Under the pieces are notes generated by a model. It was not told where the DNA came from, made no database searches, and saw only the letters and a list, made by a program, of their open reading frames with translations. The position numbers and the translations under genes are program-made. A DNA stretch of 64,000 nucleotides from Planctomycetaceae bacterium (GTDB lineage Bacteria > Planctomycetota > Phycisphaerae > Phycisphaerales > SM1A02): contig CANJHD010000002.1 in assembly GCA_947474065.1 (NCBI GenBank), positions 1-64,000 of the forward strand, in the 5' to 3' direction. Below, in pieces: positions 46,211 through 55,280 of the stretch (position 1 is the stretch's first letter; every line of letters starts with the position of its first letter).

Positions 46211-48489
46211 CCCTGTCCTCCACCGCGAACGAATGACACATACGCGCCGTTAAGCGCCATGAGCTCTTCATGTGAACCACGCTCCACGATTACTCCATGA
46301 TCGAGAACCACAATCTCGTCTGCGTCGCGAATAGTGCTGAGGCGATGCGCGATCACCAAGCACGCACAGCCGCGGCGACGAATGGCGCGGTCGATCTGCG
46401 ATTCGGTGGTTGCGTCGAGGGATGAGGTTGCTTCATCAAGGATCAGAATGGACGGGCGCCGCGAAAGTGCACGTGCAATTTCTACGCGCTGCGCTTCGCC
46501 ACCCGAGAGATTCACCCCGCCCTCAGCGATCATCATGCCGAGGCCACCACGTGCGTCAATCAACCCGGCCAAGCCAGCATCATCGGCCGCTTCATGCATC
46601 CATTCATCCGGAATCAGTGGATCCCACATGGATAAATTGTCGCGCAGACTTGCGGCAAAGAGGACTGGCGATTGCCCAACAACGGCGATCACGGTGGCGC
46701 GTTCATGACGCGGGATTGAAGCGAGCGATCGCCCACCGATGAACACTTCGCCCGACCAAGGCATGTAGAGCCCAGCGGCAAGTTTCGCGGCGGTGCTCTT
46801 GCCTGAACCCGTAACACCAACGATTGCAACGCGGCGACCAGGCGCAATGCGCAATGTGAAATCACGGATCAGTGGATCTGCTGCTTCGCTGTAGCCAAAC
46901 ACAACATCGCGGAATTCAAGCGTGTCCGCAGACAACAAAGCGTGGCTCTGTATCTCAGCCGACCCCGACGGCCCTGTTGATTGCGCCACTGCGACTGGCT
47001 CCGATGGCAGCGCCAATGGATCGCGGGGATGGCGAAGGACATCATCAATGCGCGCCATGGTGGCGTGCAGGGACTGAATCTCTTGACCAAGCGATGCCAG
47101 CTCTAGCACGGGTCCCATGGAAATCACCAGGATCGCTTGAAATGCCAACAATGAACCGATGGTGATGTGCCCCTGCATAACCTGCCAACCGCCAAATGCC
47201 AGGACAATGGCTGAAACAAGCACAGAAACTAAGAATTCCGGGGCTGCGGTGAGTGTCGTTGTCAATCCTTCGAGCGACTGACCTGATGTTGCCGTACGCG
47301 CGTTGGCATCGGCGATGCGCGCAAAGAGATCGTTCTCGCGCCCGGAAGCCTTGACAGTTTCAATGGCGGACAGACCAGACGAAAGCGTGCCTGCACCAAG
47401 TCCGATGTCCTTCTCAAGGGTGCGCGTGCGATCCACGAGCGCTCGTCCAGATCGCACCACAATCAGAAGCACTATCGCAATAACACCGACTGCGATGAGC
47501 GCAAGGTGCTTGTCGATGGCGAACAGCGCTGCGATAAACAGGGTCGATGTCAGTAGGCCAACTAACGCCGGTGCGATCTTTGAAGCGAACACCCCTGCCA
47601 AAGTCTCAACAGAATCAAGGCGCTGCACAATGTCGCCGGTGTAGCGATGCGAATAGAAGTCGACTGGTAGTCGAAGCAAGTGATCAAAGAATCGCGCAGC
47701 GCCGGTAATGGCGAGGCGCTGCTCAAGCTTTGCGAGCATTTTCTGTTGAGCATATGCAAGTACTACGCTCACCAACATTGCGGCAATGGCGAGCAGGACC
47801 ATGGGTAGCAACCAGCCATGAGCGCCCTCAAGGAGGACGCGGTCCACATACACAGCGCCAAGCGCGGGGAGTGCAAATGCAGGAACTGCAAGCAGCACCC
47901 CACATGCGGCAGTAGCAGCGATCACGCGCCATGAACCGCGCATCCGTTCAAATACTGCTTCGCGAATTCCACGAGTGCGCCCACCAGGGACGAAATTCTC
48001 GGTGCGCTTCAGTTCGAGCACTACACCGGTAAATTTCTCATCGAAGTCCGCGGCGCTGACCCAACTGTGCCCAACGGAGGGATCCATGATCCGCCACTGT
48101 CCGCGACTCCAGCCTTCGAGCACCACGAAGTGATCAAATCCCCAGTAAAGAATGCCAGGAAGCTGCAAATCATGAAGTTCAACACTCTCGACGGCGTACC
48201 CCTCGCAACTGAGTCCATAGGTCGCGGCGGCGGCAGTGAGCTGCAAGGCACTGCTGCCATCGCGGCTTACTCCGCACACTCGGCGAGCTTCCTCGATAGC
48301 AATATGTAGCCCGTGGAATCCAAGAACTGAGACAAGACAAGCAGCGCCGCACTCAACCGCATCCATCTGAATGATGGTGGGCGCAACCACAAGCCGACGA
48401 CCTGATGGCCGGAATACCGGACCCTTGAGTTCGTCAGCCACCGAAGGCCTGCTTGATCCAAGGAATGAGAAGGGAGATTGGCGCAACAT
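46207..48489 (-). CDS. peptidase-containing ABC exporter (C39 PCAT)
   Basis: A 760-residue protein. The C39 peptidase domain (about 38-155) has Gln41, catalytic Cys47 (QMDAVECGAAC), His120 (GFDHFVVLEGW) and Asp136 (MDPSVG), so the active site is intact. The exporter membrane domain follows (about 180-460), then the nucleotide-binding domain with GVTGSGKST, LSGGEAQRVEIARAL and ILILDEATSSLD. It should cleave the leader at Gly-Gly and export the core. The ATG at 48489 overlaps hlyD by 56 bp; a GTG at 48441, overlapping by only 8 bp, is a good alternative start. It resembles TIGR03796-like NHLM exporters. Confidence 0.93.
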   Translation of the reverse strand: MLRQSPFSFLGSSRPSVADELKGPVFRPSGRRLVVAPTIIQMDAVECGAACLVSVLGFHGLHIAIEEARRVCGVSRDGSSALQLTAAAATYGLSCEGYAVESVELHDLQLPGILYWGFDHFVVLEGWSRGQWRIMDPSVGHSWVSAADFDEKFTGVVLELKRTENFVPGGRTRGIREAVFERMRGSWRVIAATAACGVLLAVPAFALPALGAVYVDRVLLEGAHGWLLPMVLLAIAAMLVSVVLAYAQQKMLAKLEQRLAITGAARFFDHLLRLPVDFYSHRYTGDIVQRLDSVETLAGVFASKIAPALVGLLTSTLFIAALFAIDKHLALIAVGVIAIVLLIVVRSGRALVDRTRTLEKDIGLGAGTLSSGLSAIETVKASGRENDLFARIADANARTATSGQSLEGLTTTLTAAPEFLVSVLVSAIVLAFGGWQVMQGHITIGSLLAFQAILVISMGPVLELASLGQEIQSLHATMARIDDVLRHPRDPLALPSEPVAVAQSTGPSGSAEIQSHALLSADTLEFRDVVFGYSEAADPLIRDFTLRIAPGRRVAIVGVTGSGKSTAAKLAAGLYMPWSGEVFIGGRSLASIPRHERATVIAVVGQSPVLFAASLRDNLSMWDPLIPDEWMHEAADDAGLAGLIDARGGLGMMIAEGGVNLSGGEAQRVEIARALSRRPSILILDEATSSLDATTESQIDRAIRRRGCACLVIAHRLSTIRDADEIVVLDHGVIVERGSHEELMALNGAYVSFVRGGGQG

Positions 48490-49696
48490 CTTCGGTCACC
48501 ACATCAACGTCGCAAAGCGTTCCTGGGGTGAGTGGTCGCGGGTAACCAACGCCGCCAGTCCAGCGCAGGCCGGTCGGCGAATCGGGATTCAATTCAAGAT
48601 CAATAACGGCCGACACGGTTCCGCCGTAGCGACGCTCGATGTCCTGGGCAACTTCAGGGCTATTGATAATGCGAAGGAAAGATTCCCGCGTTCCGACTAC
48701 GGGCTCGATGTCGCTCACCGCGGCGCTGATGACACCAAAGCGCTCGCGATCGGCAATCGATGGTTCAACATGCGTATGCATGTCCTTGCGCACGCGCTTG
48801 CCTTCGGTGAGCGGGAAGAATGCATAGCAACGCAGCCTGCCGTCACCAGCGTCGGAAACAATTGCCACGGTGCCGCCGCGATGCACCACATCACCAAGGC
48901 TGCGAGTCAATTGAACCACCTTGCCAGAACGCGGCGCAATCACATTTCGCTCAGAATTCATGCGTGCGGAAAGTTGCCTAATCAGCGCATCGGCGTCAGC
49001 AATCAGGTTGTTACGACGCTGCCGATCTTGCTGATGATGGATAGCGATGTCAGAACGATCGGCACCGATGCGGAGTAATTCACTGCGCGCGTCAGAAAGA
49101 GTCCGCTCGATCTCAAATGTTGAGTTAGCGATTGCAAGTAGTTCTGATTCAGCCAGAAGACCCTGACGAACCAGATCACGCTTGACATCTACGGCGTTGT
49201 TGAAATCAAGCGCAATGACTGCGGCGCGATCAATGCGCCGACGACATTCGGTTTCGCGCACATTGATGGAAGCGGTGATCGCGGCGATGGCGATGTCCTC
49301 TGCCGCGGACATGCTGGCATCTTGTTCGCGCAAGCGCGCGGCTGAGTCCTCCGCATCTAATTTCTGCGCTTCAAGCAGGGGATTCGCTACCACTGCGAGC
49401 ACTTGCCCTTGCACAACCCGATCTCCAGGCTTGACCTGCAAGTCTCCGATGCGGCCATCGGCAGGAGCTTCTGCAGCAACCACCATAGAGCCTTCAATAA
49501 GGATTCCTGTTCCACGAACGATCAGCGGGATCGTTCCAAAGATGCTCCACGCGGTGAATGTTGCGATCACGGTGCACGCGCCCGCCACCAATACCCAGAG
49601 GCGTGGAGATGCAATTGGAGCTACACGGTTGATGCTCTCCGGACTCGAAGCGGAGTCAACGGCGCGTTCGCGGAAAATGTGGTCTTCACCGTCCAT
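48434..49696 (-). CDS. HlyD-like membrane-fusion protein of the peptide exporter
   Basis: A 420-residue inner-membrane adaptor with one N-terminal helix (LWVLVAGACTVIATFTAWSIFG). A lipoyl-like half-motif follows (AEAPADGRIGDLQVKPGDRVVQGQVLAVV), then a coiled-coil hairpin of about 130 residues and the second half-motif (NVIAPRSGKVVQLTRSLGDVVHRGG). It bridges the ABC exporters to the TolC-like protein. The NHLM secretion-protein type (TIGR03794-like) fits the context. The metallophosphoesterase gene lies 41 bp upstream on the same strand. Confidence 0.9.
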   Translation of the reverse strand: MDGEDHIFRERAVDSASSPESINRVAPIASPRLWVLVAGACTVIATFTAWSIFGTIPLIVRGTGILIEGSMVVAAEAPADGRIGDLQVKPGDRVVQGQVLAVVANPLLEAQKLDAEDSAARLREQDASMSAAEDIAIAAITASINVRETECRRRIDRAAVIALDFNNAVDVKRDLVRQGLLAESELLAIANSTFEIERTLSDARSELLRIGADRSDIAIHHQQDRQRRNNLIADADALIRQLSARMNSERNVIAPRSGKVVQLTRSLGDVVHRGGTVAIVSDAGDGRLRCYAFFPLTEGKRVRKDMHTHVEPSIADRERFGVISAAVSDIEPVVGTRESFLRIINSPEVAQDIERRYGGTVSAVIDLELNPDSPTGLRWTGGVGYPRPLTPGTLCDVDVVTEDVAPISLLIPWIKQAFGG

Positions 49697-49737
49697 GGAG
49701 TCGACCGCTGCATACTAGCGAATTACTGCGGATCGAC

Positions 49738-50823
49738 TCATGTTTGCGCCTGCCAACCGTACTGCTCGTAACGGTGAGTGAATGTGCCGTCCGGGCGGAG
49801 GTCTAACACCCCATAGCCCTCGGGAATTCCCTCAACCGAGCCCTTCCACCACGAACCGCACACCGCACCGTCGCAGATGTAGGAGATGCCATCAATCATG
49901 CAGTGGTCAAGCAGGTGAACATGCCCGCTCAGGCAAACTTTGACATTTCCAGCTTGTTTGAAGAGATCGTGCAGCAGCGTGGCGTCGGTGTGCATCTCGC
50001 CGTTAGAGATGATGGTGTCGCTGCCGACATGTTCGCGGGAGCGCGGCGCGCCGTAGGTCAATGCCGTCAACGACAGAATGGGAATATGCGAGACCACAGC
50101 CACAGGCATGGATTTAGGCGTTGCAGCGAGCGTTTGCGTGAGCCACTCCAGCTGAGCATCGTCAAGATAGGCGGTGTAGCGATCGCCCTTGGGCTGCACG
50201 CTGTCGAGACAGATGAATCGCCACGGGCCGTGATCGAATGTGTAGTAGTTCCGTGATATTCCAAAGAGATCGCAGGCGAAGCGCTTGCCCCAGTCTGCCT
50301 CGGTGCCAGTTGATTCGCTCTTTTTACGATTCCACCCAAAGATGTCATGATTGCCGGTGACGTGGTGAACGGGCACGCTGCACTCGCGCTTGAGTGTTCC
50401 CTGGAATATTCCACGCAGTTGCTCTGCGCGGCCGCGCTTGGCCTCGAAGACATCCATGACCGCATCGCCCCCGGTGATGATGAGATCGGGCTTGTTGGTC
50501 TGCGCATGATTGAAGGCGCTCGCCATTCCGGCCTCGGCGCGGAGTTCGGGTTGGACATGGATATCCGTCAAATGCGCGAGGCGGATGGTGCCAGGCACAA
50601 TGACCGTTGGCGGCGCCGTGGGAGCAGGCACTGCGGACTGTTCAATTGGCACCGCACGCCCGGCGAACGCGGCGCGCATCGCGGACAGCGTGCCCGCGCC
50701 AATAATTGCGTTGCGGAGAAAGTTGCGGCGGCCAGCGGTGGCGGACACGGGGGCACCACTTGCAGACGTCCCGCATGTGGTCGCTGCGGCGGGTGAAACT
50801 CTGGTCGTTGAAGGCTGTTCCAT
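49738..50823 (-). CDS. Tat-exported calcineurin-like metallophosphoesterase
   Basis: A 361-residue phosphoesterase. The N-terminal region has a twin-arginine motif (GRRNFLRNAIIGAGTL) and an Ala-rich region before the catalytic core. All metal-site motifs are present: LTDIHV, ITGGDAVMD, TGNHDIFG, VVSHIP and LSGHVHLLDH. Substrates in this class range from nucleotides and phospholipids to phosphoproteins. It lies 41 bp upstream of the HlyD gene on the same strand and may be the first gene of the secretion operon. The ATG at 50823 follows GAAGGA; the track start at 50904 overlaps the divergent arginase-family gene. Confidence 0.87.
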   Translation of the reverse strand: MEQPSTTRVSPAAATTCGTSASGAPVSATAGRRNFLRNAIIGAGTLSAMRAAFAGRAVPIEQSAVPAPTAPPTVIVPGTIRLAHLTDIHVQPELRAEAGMASAFNHAQTNKPDLIITGGDAVMDVFEAKRGRAEQLRGIFQGTLKRECSVPVHHVTGNHDIFGWNRKKSESTGTEADWGKRFACDLFGISRNYYTFDHGPWRFICLDSVQPKGDRYTAYLDDAQLEWLTQTLAATPKSMPVAVVSHIPILSLTALTYGAPRSREHVGSDTIISNGEMHTDATLLHDLFKQAGNVKVCLSGHVHLLDHCMIDGISYICDGAVCGSWWKGSVEGIPEGYGVLDLRPDGTFTHRYEQYGWQAQT

Positions 50824-50895
50824 GTCCTTCGTATACAGCGTTCCGGGTCCACGGTTGAGGGTTCGCACACAATTCCTCCTTCGTACACTTGGGGC

Positions 50896-51930
50896 GTGGA
50901 ACACCTGCGCACAACAACCGTTGATGAAATCCGCACGCTGACGACCCCACGGGACGGCGAAGTACGGATTGGGCAGCGGATCGGAATTGTTGGACCGGAT
51001 GGACAGATTCCGGTCGGAACGAAAGTTGTGCTGCTCGGCATCCCCGAAGACATCGGCATTCGGGCCAATCTAGGCCGGGGAGGCGCGCGGCGCATGTGGC
51101 GGGCATTCCTGCCGCGCTTCTTGAATATGCAGTCGAACGCGTTTTTGGATGGAGCCACTATTGCAGTCGCGGGTTGCGTTGAATTGCGTGACCTGAATAA
51201 GGCCGCCAAGGGCATCGACGCGACTATTGGCGGGCCGCGTTCACGTGCGGAATCCTTGCTCTTGCTACGCGAGATGGTGCGTGAGATTGATAATCGCGTG
51301 ACGTCCGTCGTTGAGAAATTTCATCGCGCCGGAGTCATTCCGATTGTGATTGGTGGCGGTCACAACAACGCCTACGGCATTCTTGCGGGATGCGCGCGCG
51401 CTGTAGGCGGTCCGGTCGGCTGCGTGAATGTTGATCTGCACGCTGATCTTCGGCCGTGCGAAGGCCGGCATTCAGGAAATGCATTTTCTTACGCGCGCGC
51501 TGCTGGGCACCTCAGCCAGTACGCAGTGCTCGGCATGAGTGAAGCATGGGCAACACAGTCGACTATCGCAGCGATTGAGCGCGATGAATGCGTGGCCGCA
51601 TTCACGTTTGAATCGATGTTGCGCGGCGGAGTGACTGCCGCACGCATGGCCGAGCTTGCCATGGCGCATGTCAGTGCAGGTCCGGCAACATTAGAACTCG
51701 ATCTTGATGCAGTGGCGCAAGCTCCAGCAAGCGCTGCGGCGGCGAGCGGGTTTAGCGGCGCAGAGTTCCGAACAATGGCTACACAACTCGCACGCGGCAT
51801 AAACTTACAGGCCACACACATTGCTGAAGGCGCGCCAGGTAACGGGGCGTGGCCAACAGAAATGCTTGGAAAATTCGTTGCAGAAGTGGTTCGCGATGTT
51901 GCTACGGCGATCACGTCACCGCGGGCGTAA
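50896..51930 (+). CDS. arginase/formimidoylglutamase family ureohydrolase
   Basis: A 344-residue enzyme with the binuclear manganese motifs of the ureohydrolase family: GGGHNNAYG (His156), NVDLHADLR (Asp180, His182, Asp184) and LELDLDAVA near residue 270. SRAESLLLLREMV and GRHSGNAFSYA resemble formimidoylglutamases (HutG) more than arginases or agmatinases. It would hydrolyse a guanidino or formimino substrate. No other histidine-degradation genes are nearby, so the specific reaction is tentative. It starts with GTG, and its 3' end overlaps the adenine deaminase stop by 20 bp. Confidence 0.8.
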   Translation: MEHLRTTTVDEIRTLTTPRDGEVRIGQRIGIVGPDGQIPVGTKVVLLGIPEDIGIRANLGRGGARRMWRAFLPRFLNMQSNAFLDGATIAVAGCVELRDLNKAAKGIDATIGGPRSRAESLLLLREMVREIDNRVTSVVEKFHRAGVIPIVIGGGHNNAYGILAGCARAVGGPVGCVNVDLHADLRPCEGRHSGNAFSYARAAGHLSQYAVLGMSEAWATQSTIAAIERDECVAAFTFESMLRGGVTAARMAELAMAHVSAGPATLELDLDAVAQAPASAAAASGFSGAEFRTMATQLARGINLQATHIAEGAPGNGAWPTEMLGKFVAEVVRDVATAITSPRA

Positions 51931-53572
51931 AGACAAACTGTGCGCCGTTAAACAGACCGCGGTCACTTAGTTTGAGCGCCGGAATCACTAAGAGTGCCAT
52001 GAATCCAGCTGTCATGTACGGCGCGCGCAGTGACGAGCCAAGCGACTTCGCTGTTGCCGACAGTTGTGCATAAGCGGCACCAACTTCCTCTGCCGGGCGA
52101 TCACTCATCAGACCAGCGATCGGTAACGGAAGCGTCTGCGTGCCCGCGGCCGTTCCATCCGAAACAGCAAGCCCGCCACGCGCTGCGAATACTGCGTTCA
52201 CTGCATGAGCTACTGCTTCACGTGATGCACCAACCGCAACCACATTGTGGCAGTCATGCGCAACACTTGAAGCGATGGCGCCATGCGTGAGTGCAAATCC
52301 GCGGATGAATGCCATGGCTGGCGGTGCCGCTGAATAGCGATTGACCACCGCAAGCAAGAGTAGGTCTTTCGATGGATCCGGCTCAACTACGCCGTCCGTT
52401 GTGTGCATCGGTGCGTCAACACTTCCAGTCACTAACTGTCCATCCTCGGCTATGACCGCGTGCGCAGTAACGGCCACGCCGCTCGCTGTGCCACCATTGG
52501 GAGCCGGCACACGGAAATCGCTCGCGGCGAACACCCCGGTGCGGAACGCGTTCGGCGTGCGAGAGGCGCGCGGTGCAATACGCGACTGGCCGCGCTCGGC
52601 GACCACTTCGCCAGCAATCCACGTCTGAATTGGCTTGAAAGACTGCAAGTCTTCAACAAGCACCATATCAGCGCGATCGCCCTCGCGGAGCAGCCCGCAC
52701 GGTAATCCATAGTGGCGGACCGGATTCAGGGTAGCCGCCCGTAAGGCAACAAATGGGTCGATTCCCTTCGCCACTGCGCGCGCTAGCAGGCGGTCAATGT
52801 GCCCAACAAGCAAATCGTCTGGGTGAGCATCGTCAGTGCAGAACATGCACAGTTCGGGGTGCTCAGCGAGCATTGGCCACAGCGCCTCGAAATTCCGCGC
52901 CGCACTGCCATCACGAATGAGGATCTTTACGCCGAGTGCCGCCTTGTCGCGCGCCTCATCAATGGTGAAACATTCATGGTCCGTCTCAATGCCGCGTGCA
53001 AAGTACGCGCGCGCTTGCTCGCCGCGCAGACCAGGCGCGTGCCCATCGACGCGCTTACCACGAGCCTGCGCAGCTGCGATCTTTGACATGACCTGCGCAT
53101 CACCACCAATCGCTCCGGGCCAATTCATCATCTCGCTTAAATAATGAATATTCGGATCATCCAGTAGCCGAGCGCAGGCATCGTCATCAATGGTGGCGCC
53201 GGCTGTTTCAAAGGAAGTCGCTGGAACGCACGAAGGACAGCCGAACCAGCAAGTGAATGGTGATCCCGCAATGTCTTCAATCATGAAACGAATTCCCGGC
53301 TCGCCTAAGACATTGGCAATCTCATGTGGGTCACTGACCGATGCAACCGTTCCGTGCCGCATTGCCACCCGCGCAAACTCCCACGGCGGCAACATGCTGC
53401 TCTCTACATGAACATGTGCATCAACAAACCCAGGCACAAGGACACCAGGCTGCATAGGGGCAGTACTCGGAACGATCGAAGCAATTCGTCCAGAGCGAAT
53501 GGTGACTACGCACGGGCGGATCGTTCCGGATGAAACGTCCGCAACATGGTGATTCAGCGTGATATCTGGCAT
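51911..53572 (-). CDS. ade: adenine deaminase
   Basis: A 553-residue amidohydrolase. GFVDAHVHVESSML, VSDPHEIANVLG, DGHAPGL and FCTDDAHPDDL carry the metal-binding residues in the order typical of bacterial Ade, and the C-terminal HDCHNVVAVGASREAVAHAVNAV is specific for this family. It converts adenine to hypoxanthine and ammonia in purine salvage, which complements the pyrimidine degradation genes elsewhere in the window. The start at 53572 is preferred over 53680 because homology begins at MPDITLNHH and the longer frame would overlap the divergent methyltransferase gene. Confidence 0.88.
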   Translation of the reverse strand: MPDITLNHHVADVSSGTIRPCVVTIRSGRIASIVPSTAPMQPGVLVPGFVDAHVHVESSMLPPWEFARVAMRHGTVASVSDPHEIANVLGEPGIRFMIEDIAGSPFTCWFGCPSCVPATSFETAGATIDDDACARLLDDPNIHYLSEMMNWPGAIGGDAQVMSKIAAAQARGKRVDGHAPGLRGEQARAYFARGIETDHECFTIDEARDKAALGVKILIRDGSAARNFEALWPMLAEHPELCMFCTDDAHPDDLLVGHIDRLLARAVAKGIDPFVALRAATLNPVRHYGLPCGLLREGDRADMVLVEDLQSFKPIQTWIAGEVVAERGQSRIAPRASRTPNAFRTGVFAASDFRVPAPNGGTASGVAVTAHAVIAEDGQLVTGSVDAPMHTTDGVVEPDPSKDLLLLAVVNRYSAAPPAMAFIRGFALTHGAIASSVAHDCHNVVAVGASREAVAHAVNAVFAARGGLAVSDGTAAGTQTLPLPIAGLMSDRPAEEVGAAYAQLSATAKSLGSSLRAPYMTAGFMALLVIPALKLSDRGLFNGAQFVFTPAVT

Positions 53573-53642
53573 GCGATGCAGCGTAGCGCGGACGCAAACT
53601 TGCCGAAACTTCCGAGCAGGGAAGTGTTGACTGCGGCACACT

Positions 53643-54392
53643 ATGCAGATGAGCGCCCCCACCCTCCGGCTCGACGCCATGCAGTTCTTTGGCCGCCTCG
53701 CGAGCGACTACCACGCCATGTTTGGCATCACGCTGGCGGCGTTGCGTGGTCAGCGAATCCTCGATTGCCCGTCGGGGCCCTGCTCCTTCGTCGCCGAGGC
53801 GGTTGCTGCTGGGATTGACGCCGTTGGCGTCGATCCGCTCTACATCCACACGCAGGCGGAATTGCGTGATCGCTGCGAGTCCGACATTGCGGGAACGATC
53901 AAAGCAATGTCGGAGCACGGCGATCACTATTCATCACTCGACCTGATTACCTACGCCGACAGCAAGCGCACCGCGCTCTACGGATTTCTTGCGGACTACG
54001 AAGAAGGAAAATGCGCTGGACGTTATGTTGCAGCAAGCCTGCCGCTACTGCCATTTGCAGACAGATCATTCGATCAAACATTCAGCGCACACCTGCTAGT
54101 GACATATAGCACTCCGGAATCAGGAGGAATCTTGACAAATTCTCCTTTCACCGAAGTCTGGCACATGGCCGCGATCACAGAGATGCTGCGCGTCACGAAG
54201 CATGCATTGCACGTGTATCCGACTACCACGCGCACCTCTCCAGCGCTGCGGCATCCATATCTCGAACACATTGTTGCACGCCTGCAAGCGAGCGGCGAAT
54301 GGACGTGTCGATACCAGCCATCCACCTATCACCGCGGTGATGCAGCACAGAATTTGTTAAACGCTTCGTTAGTGATTGAGCGCGTTGCCTGA
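53643..54392 (+). CDS. SAM-dependent methyltransferase-like protein
   Basis: A 249-residue cytoplasmic protein with a class I methyltransferase-like fold: RILDCPSGPCSFVAEAVAAGIDAVGVDPLY is the SAM-binding motif I with its acidic loop, and VAASLPLLPFADRSFDQTFSAHLLVTY matches motifs near the catalytic region of small-molecule methyltransferases. The substrate is unknown. It diverges from adenine deaminase across about 70 bp. Confidence 0.75.
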   Translation: MQMSAPTLRLDAMQFFGRLASDYHAMFGITLAALRGQRILDCPSGPCSFVAEAVAAGIDAVGVDPLYIHTQAELRDRCESDIAGTIKAMSEHGDHYSSLDLITYADSKRTALYGFLADYEEGKCAGRYVAASLPLLPFADRSFDQTFSAHLLVTYSTPESGGILTNSPFTEVWHMAAITEMLRVTKHALHVYPTTTRTSPALRHPYLEHIVARLQASGEWTCRYQPSTYHRGDAAQNLLNASLVIERVA

Positions 54393-54425
54393 CGAGTTAC
54401 GACGGGAATTTCACTGCCAACAACA

Positions 54426-54890
54426 CTACAGTGACTCACTCCGCGCTGTCGATGGTCGACGTGCAATCCCAATCGCATAACCGATCGCAACTGCGGCGAT
54501 ACCTATCAGCGCGTCTGCCGTGAACATCACGGCCGCGCGCTCGAATGACCCGCTCTGCAGCGCAGAGGCCATGTCCCATGCGAATCCACTCACGGTGGTG
54601 AATCCGCCTAGAAATCCAGCGCCCCACAGATGCTCCCGCATACGGTTGCGATGCGGAACGCCGATCGGAACGCCACGCTCATCGTGATCGCAGAGACGCG
54701 CAAACAGTATGCCGATAGCACAGGCTCCAATGACATTCACCGCGATGCGCGATGTCCATCCAGGAAGCCCGATCGACGCGCATCCCCACTCGCATCCACC
54801 GCGCGCGGCGCTTCCAAAAGCACCTCCGACAAATGCGGCGAAGACAAATTTCCAAACAGATGGCGGTAGTTGCTGAGTGGCACGAGTCAT
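54426..54890 (-). CDS. crcB: fluoride efflux channel subunit CrcB (first copy)
   Basis: A 154-residue protein with four hydrophobic helices and Fluc motifs: GGAFGSAARGG at helix 1, AVNVIGACAIG in helix 2 with the conserved Asn, and GFLGGFTTVSGFAWD with the Phe/Thr pore residues in helix 3. It exports fluoride as a dimer. Its ATG overlaps the stop of the second crcB by 4 bp, so the two subunits are probably made together and may form a heterodimer. The track start at 55049 is rejected because it overlaps the other crcB. Confidence 0.88.
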   Translation of the reverse strand: MTRATQQLPPSVWKFVFAAFVGGAFGSAARGGCEWGCASIGLPGWTSRIAVNVIGACAIGILFARLCDHDERGVPIGVPHRNRMREHLWGAGFLGGFTTVSGFAWDMASALQSGSFERAAVMFTADALIGIAAVAIGYAIGIARRPSTARSESL

Positions 54891-55276
54891 GTTGCCGCTC
54901 CGATCAATGCAGCCATCGCGGCACATCCGGCGAGCGCTAAGAATGGAGCGCCGCAGAGAGTTGCAAGCCAAAGCACACACGCGCTGCGACGCTCGCCGCG
55001 CAGCCAGAGCTGTACAACATCCATGGCGAATGCCGAGTAGGTGGTCCACCCAGCGAGCACGCCAGTAGCAGCGATCACCAACGTCGATCCGGCTCGTTCT
55101 TCAATTGACTGCGCACCGCCAGCAACCGCACCCATGACCAGCGCGCCGCAAAGATTGATCACTAGCACCGCCCACCACGGACTCGTTCCGCTCCGCATCA
55201 GGGCATCGCGAGCAATGATGCGTAGTCCGCATCCCAGGGCGCCGCAAGCGGAAACAATGAGTAGGTGCATCAACAT
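54887..55276 (-). CDS. crcB: fluoride efflux channel subunit CrcB (second copy)
   Basis: A 129-residue, four-helix protein homologous to the adjacent CrcB: ACGALGCGLRIIARD at helix 1, LVINLCGALVMGA with the conserved Asn, and GVLAGWTTYSAFAMD at helix 3, where Trp replaces the usual Phe and Tyr follows. Tandem crcB pairs encode heterodimeric Fluc channels in several bacteria. Substitutions in one copy are common in such pairs. It begins only 4 bp from the stop of the zinc-ribbon gene, so all three may share a transcript. Confidence 0.85.
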   Translation of the reverse strand: MLMHLLIVSACGALGCGLRIIARDALMRSGTSPWWAVLVINLCGALVMGAVAGGAQSIEERAGSTLVIAATGVLAGWTTYSAFAMDVVQLWLRGERRSACVLWLATLCGAPFLALAGCAAMAALIGAAT

Positions 55277-55280
55277 GTGT

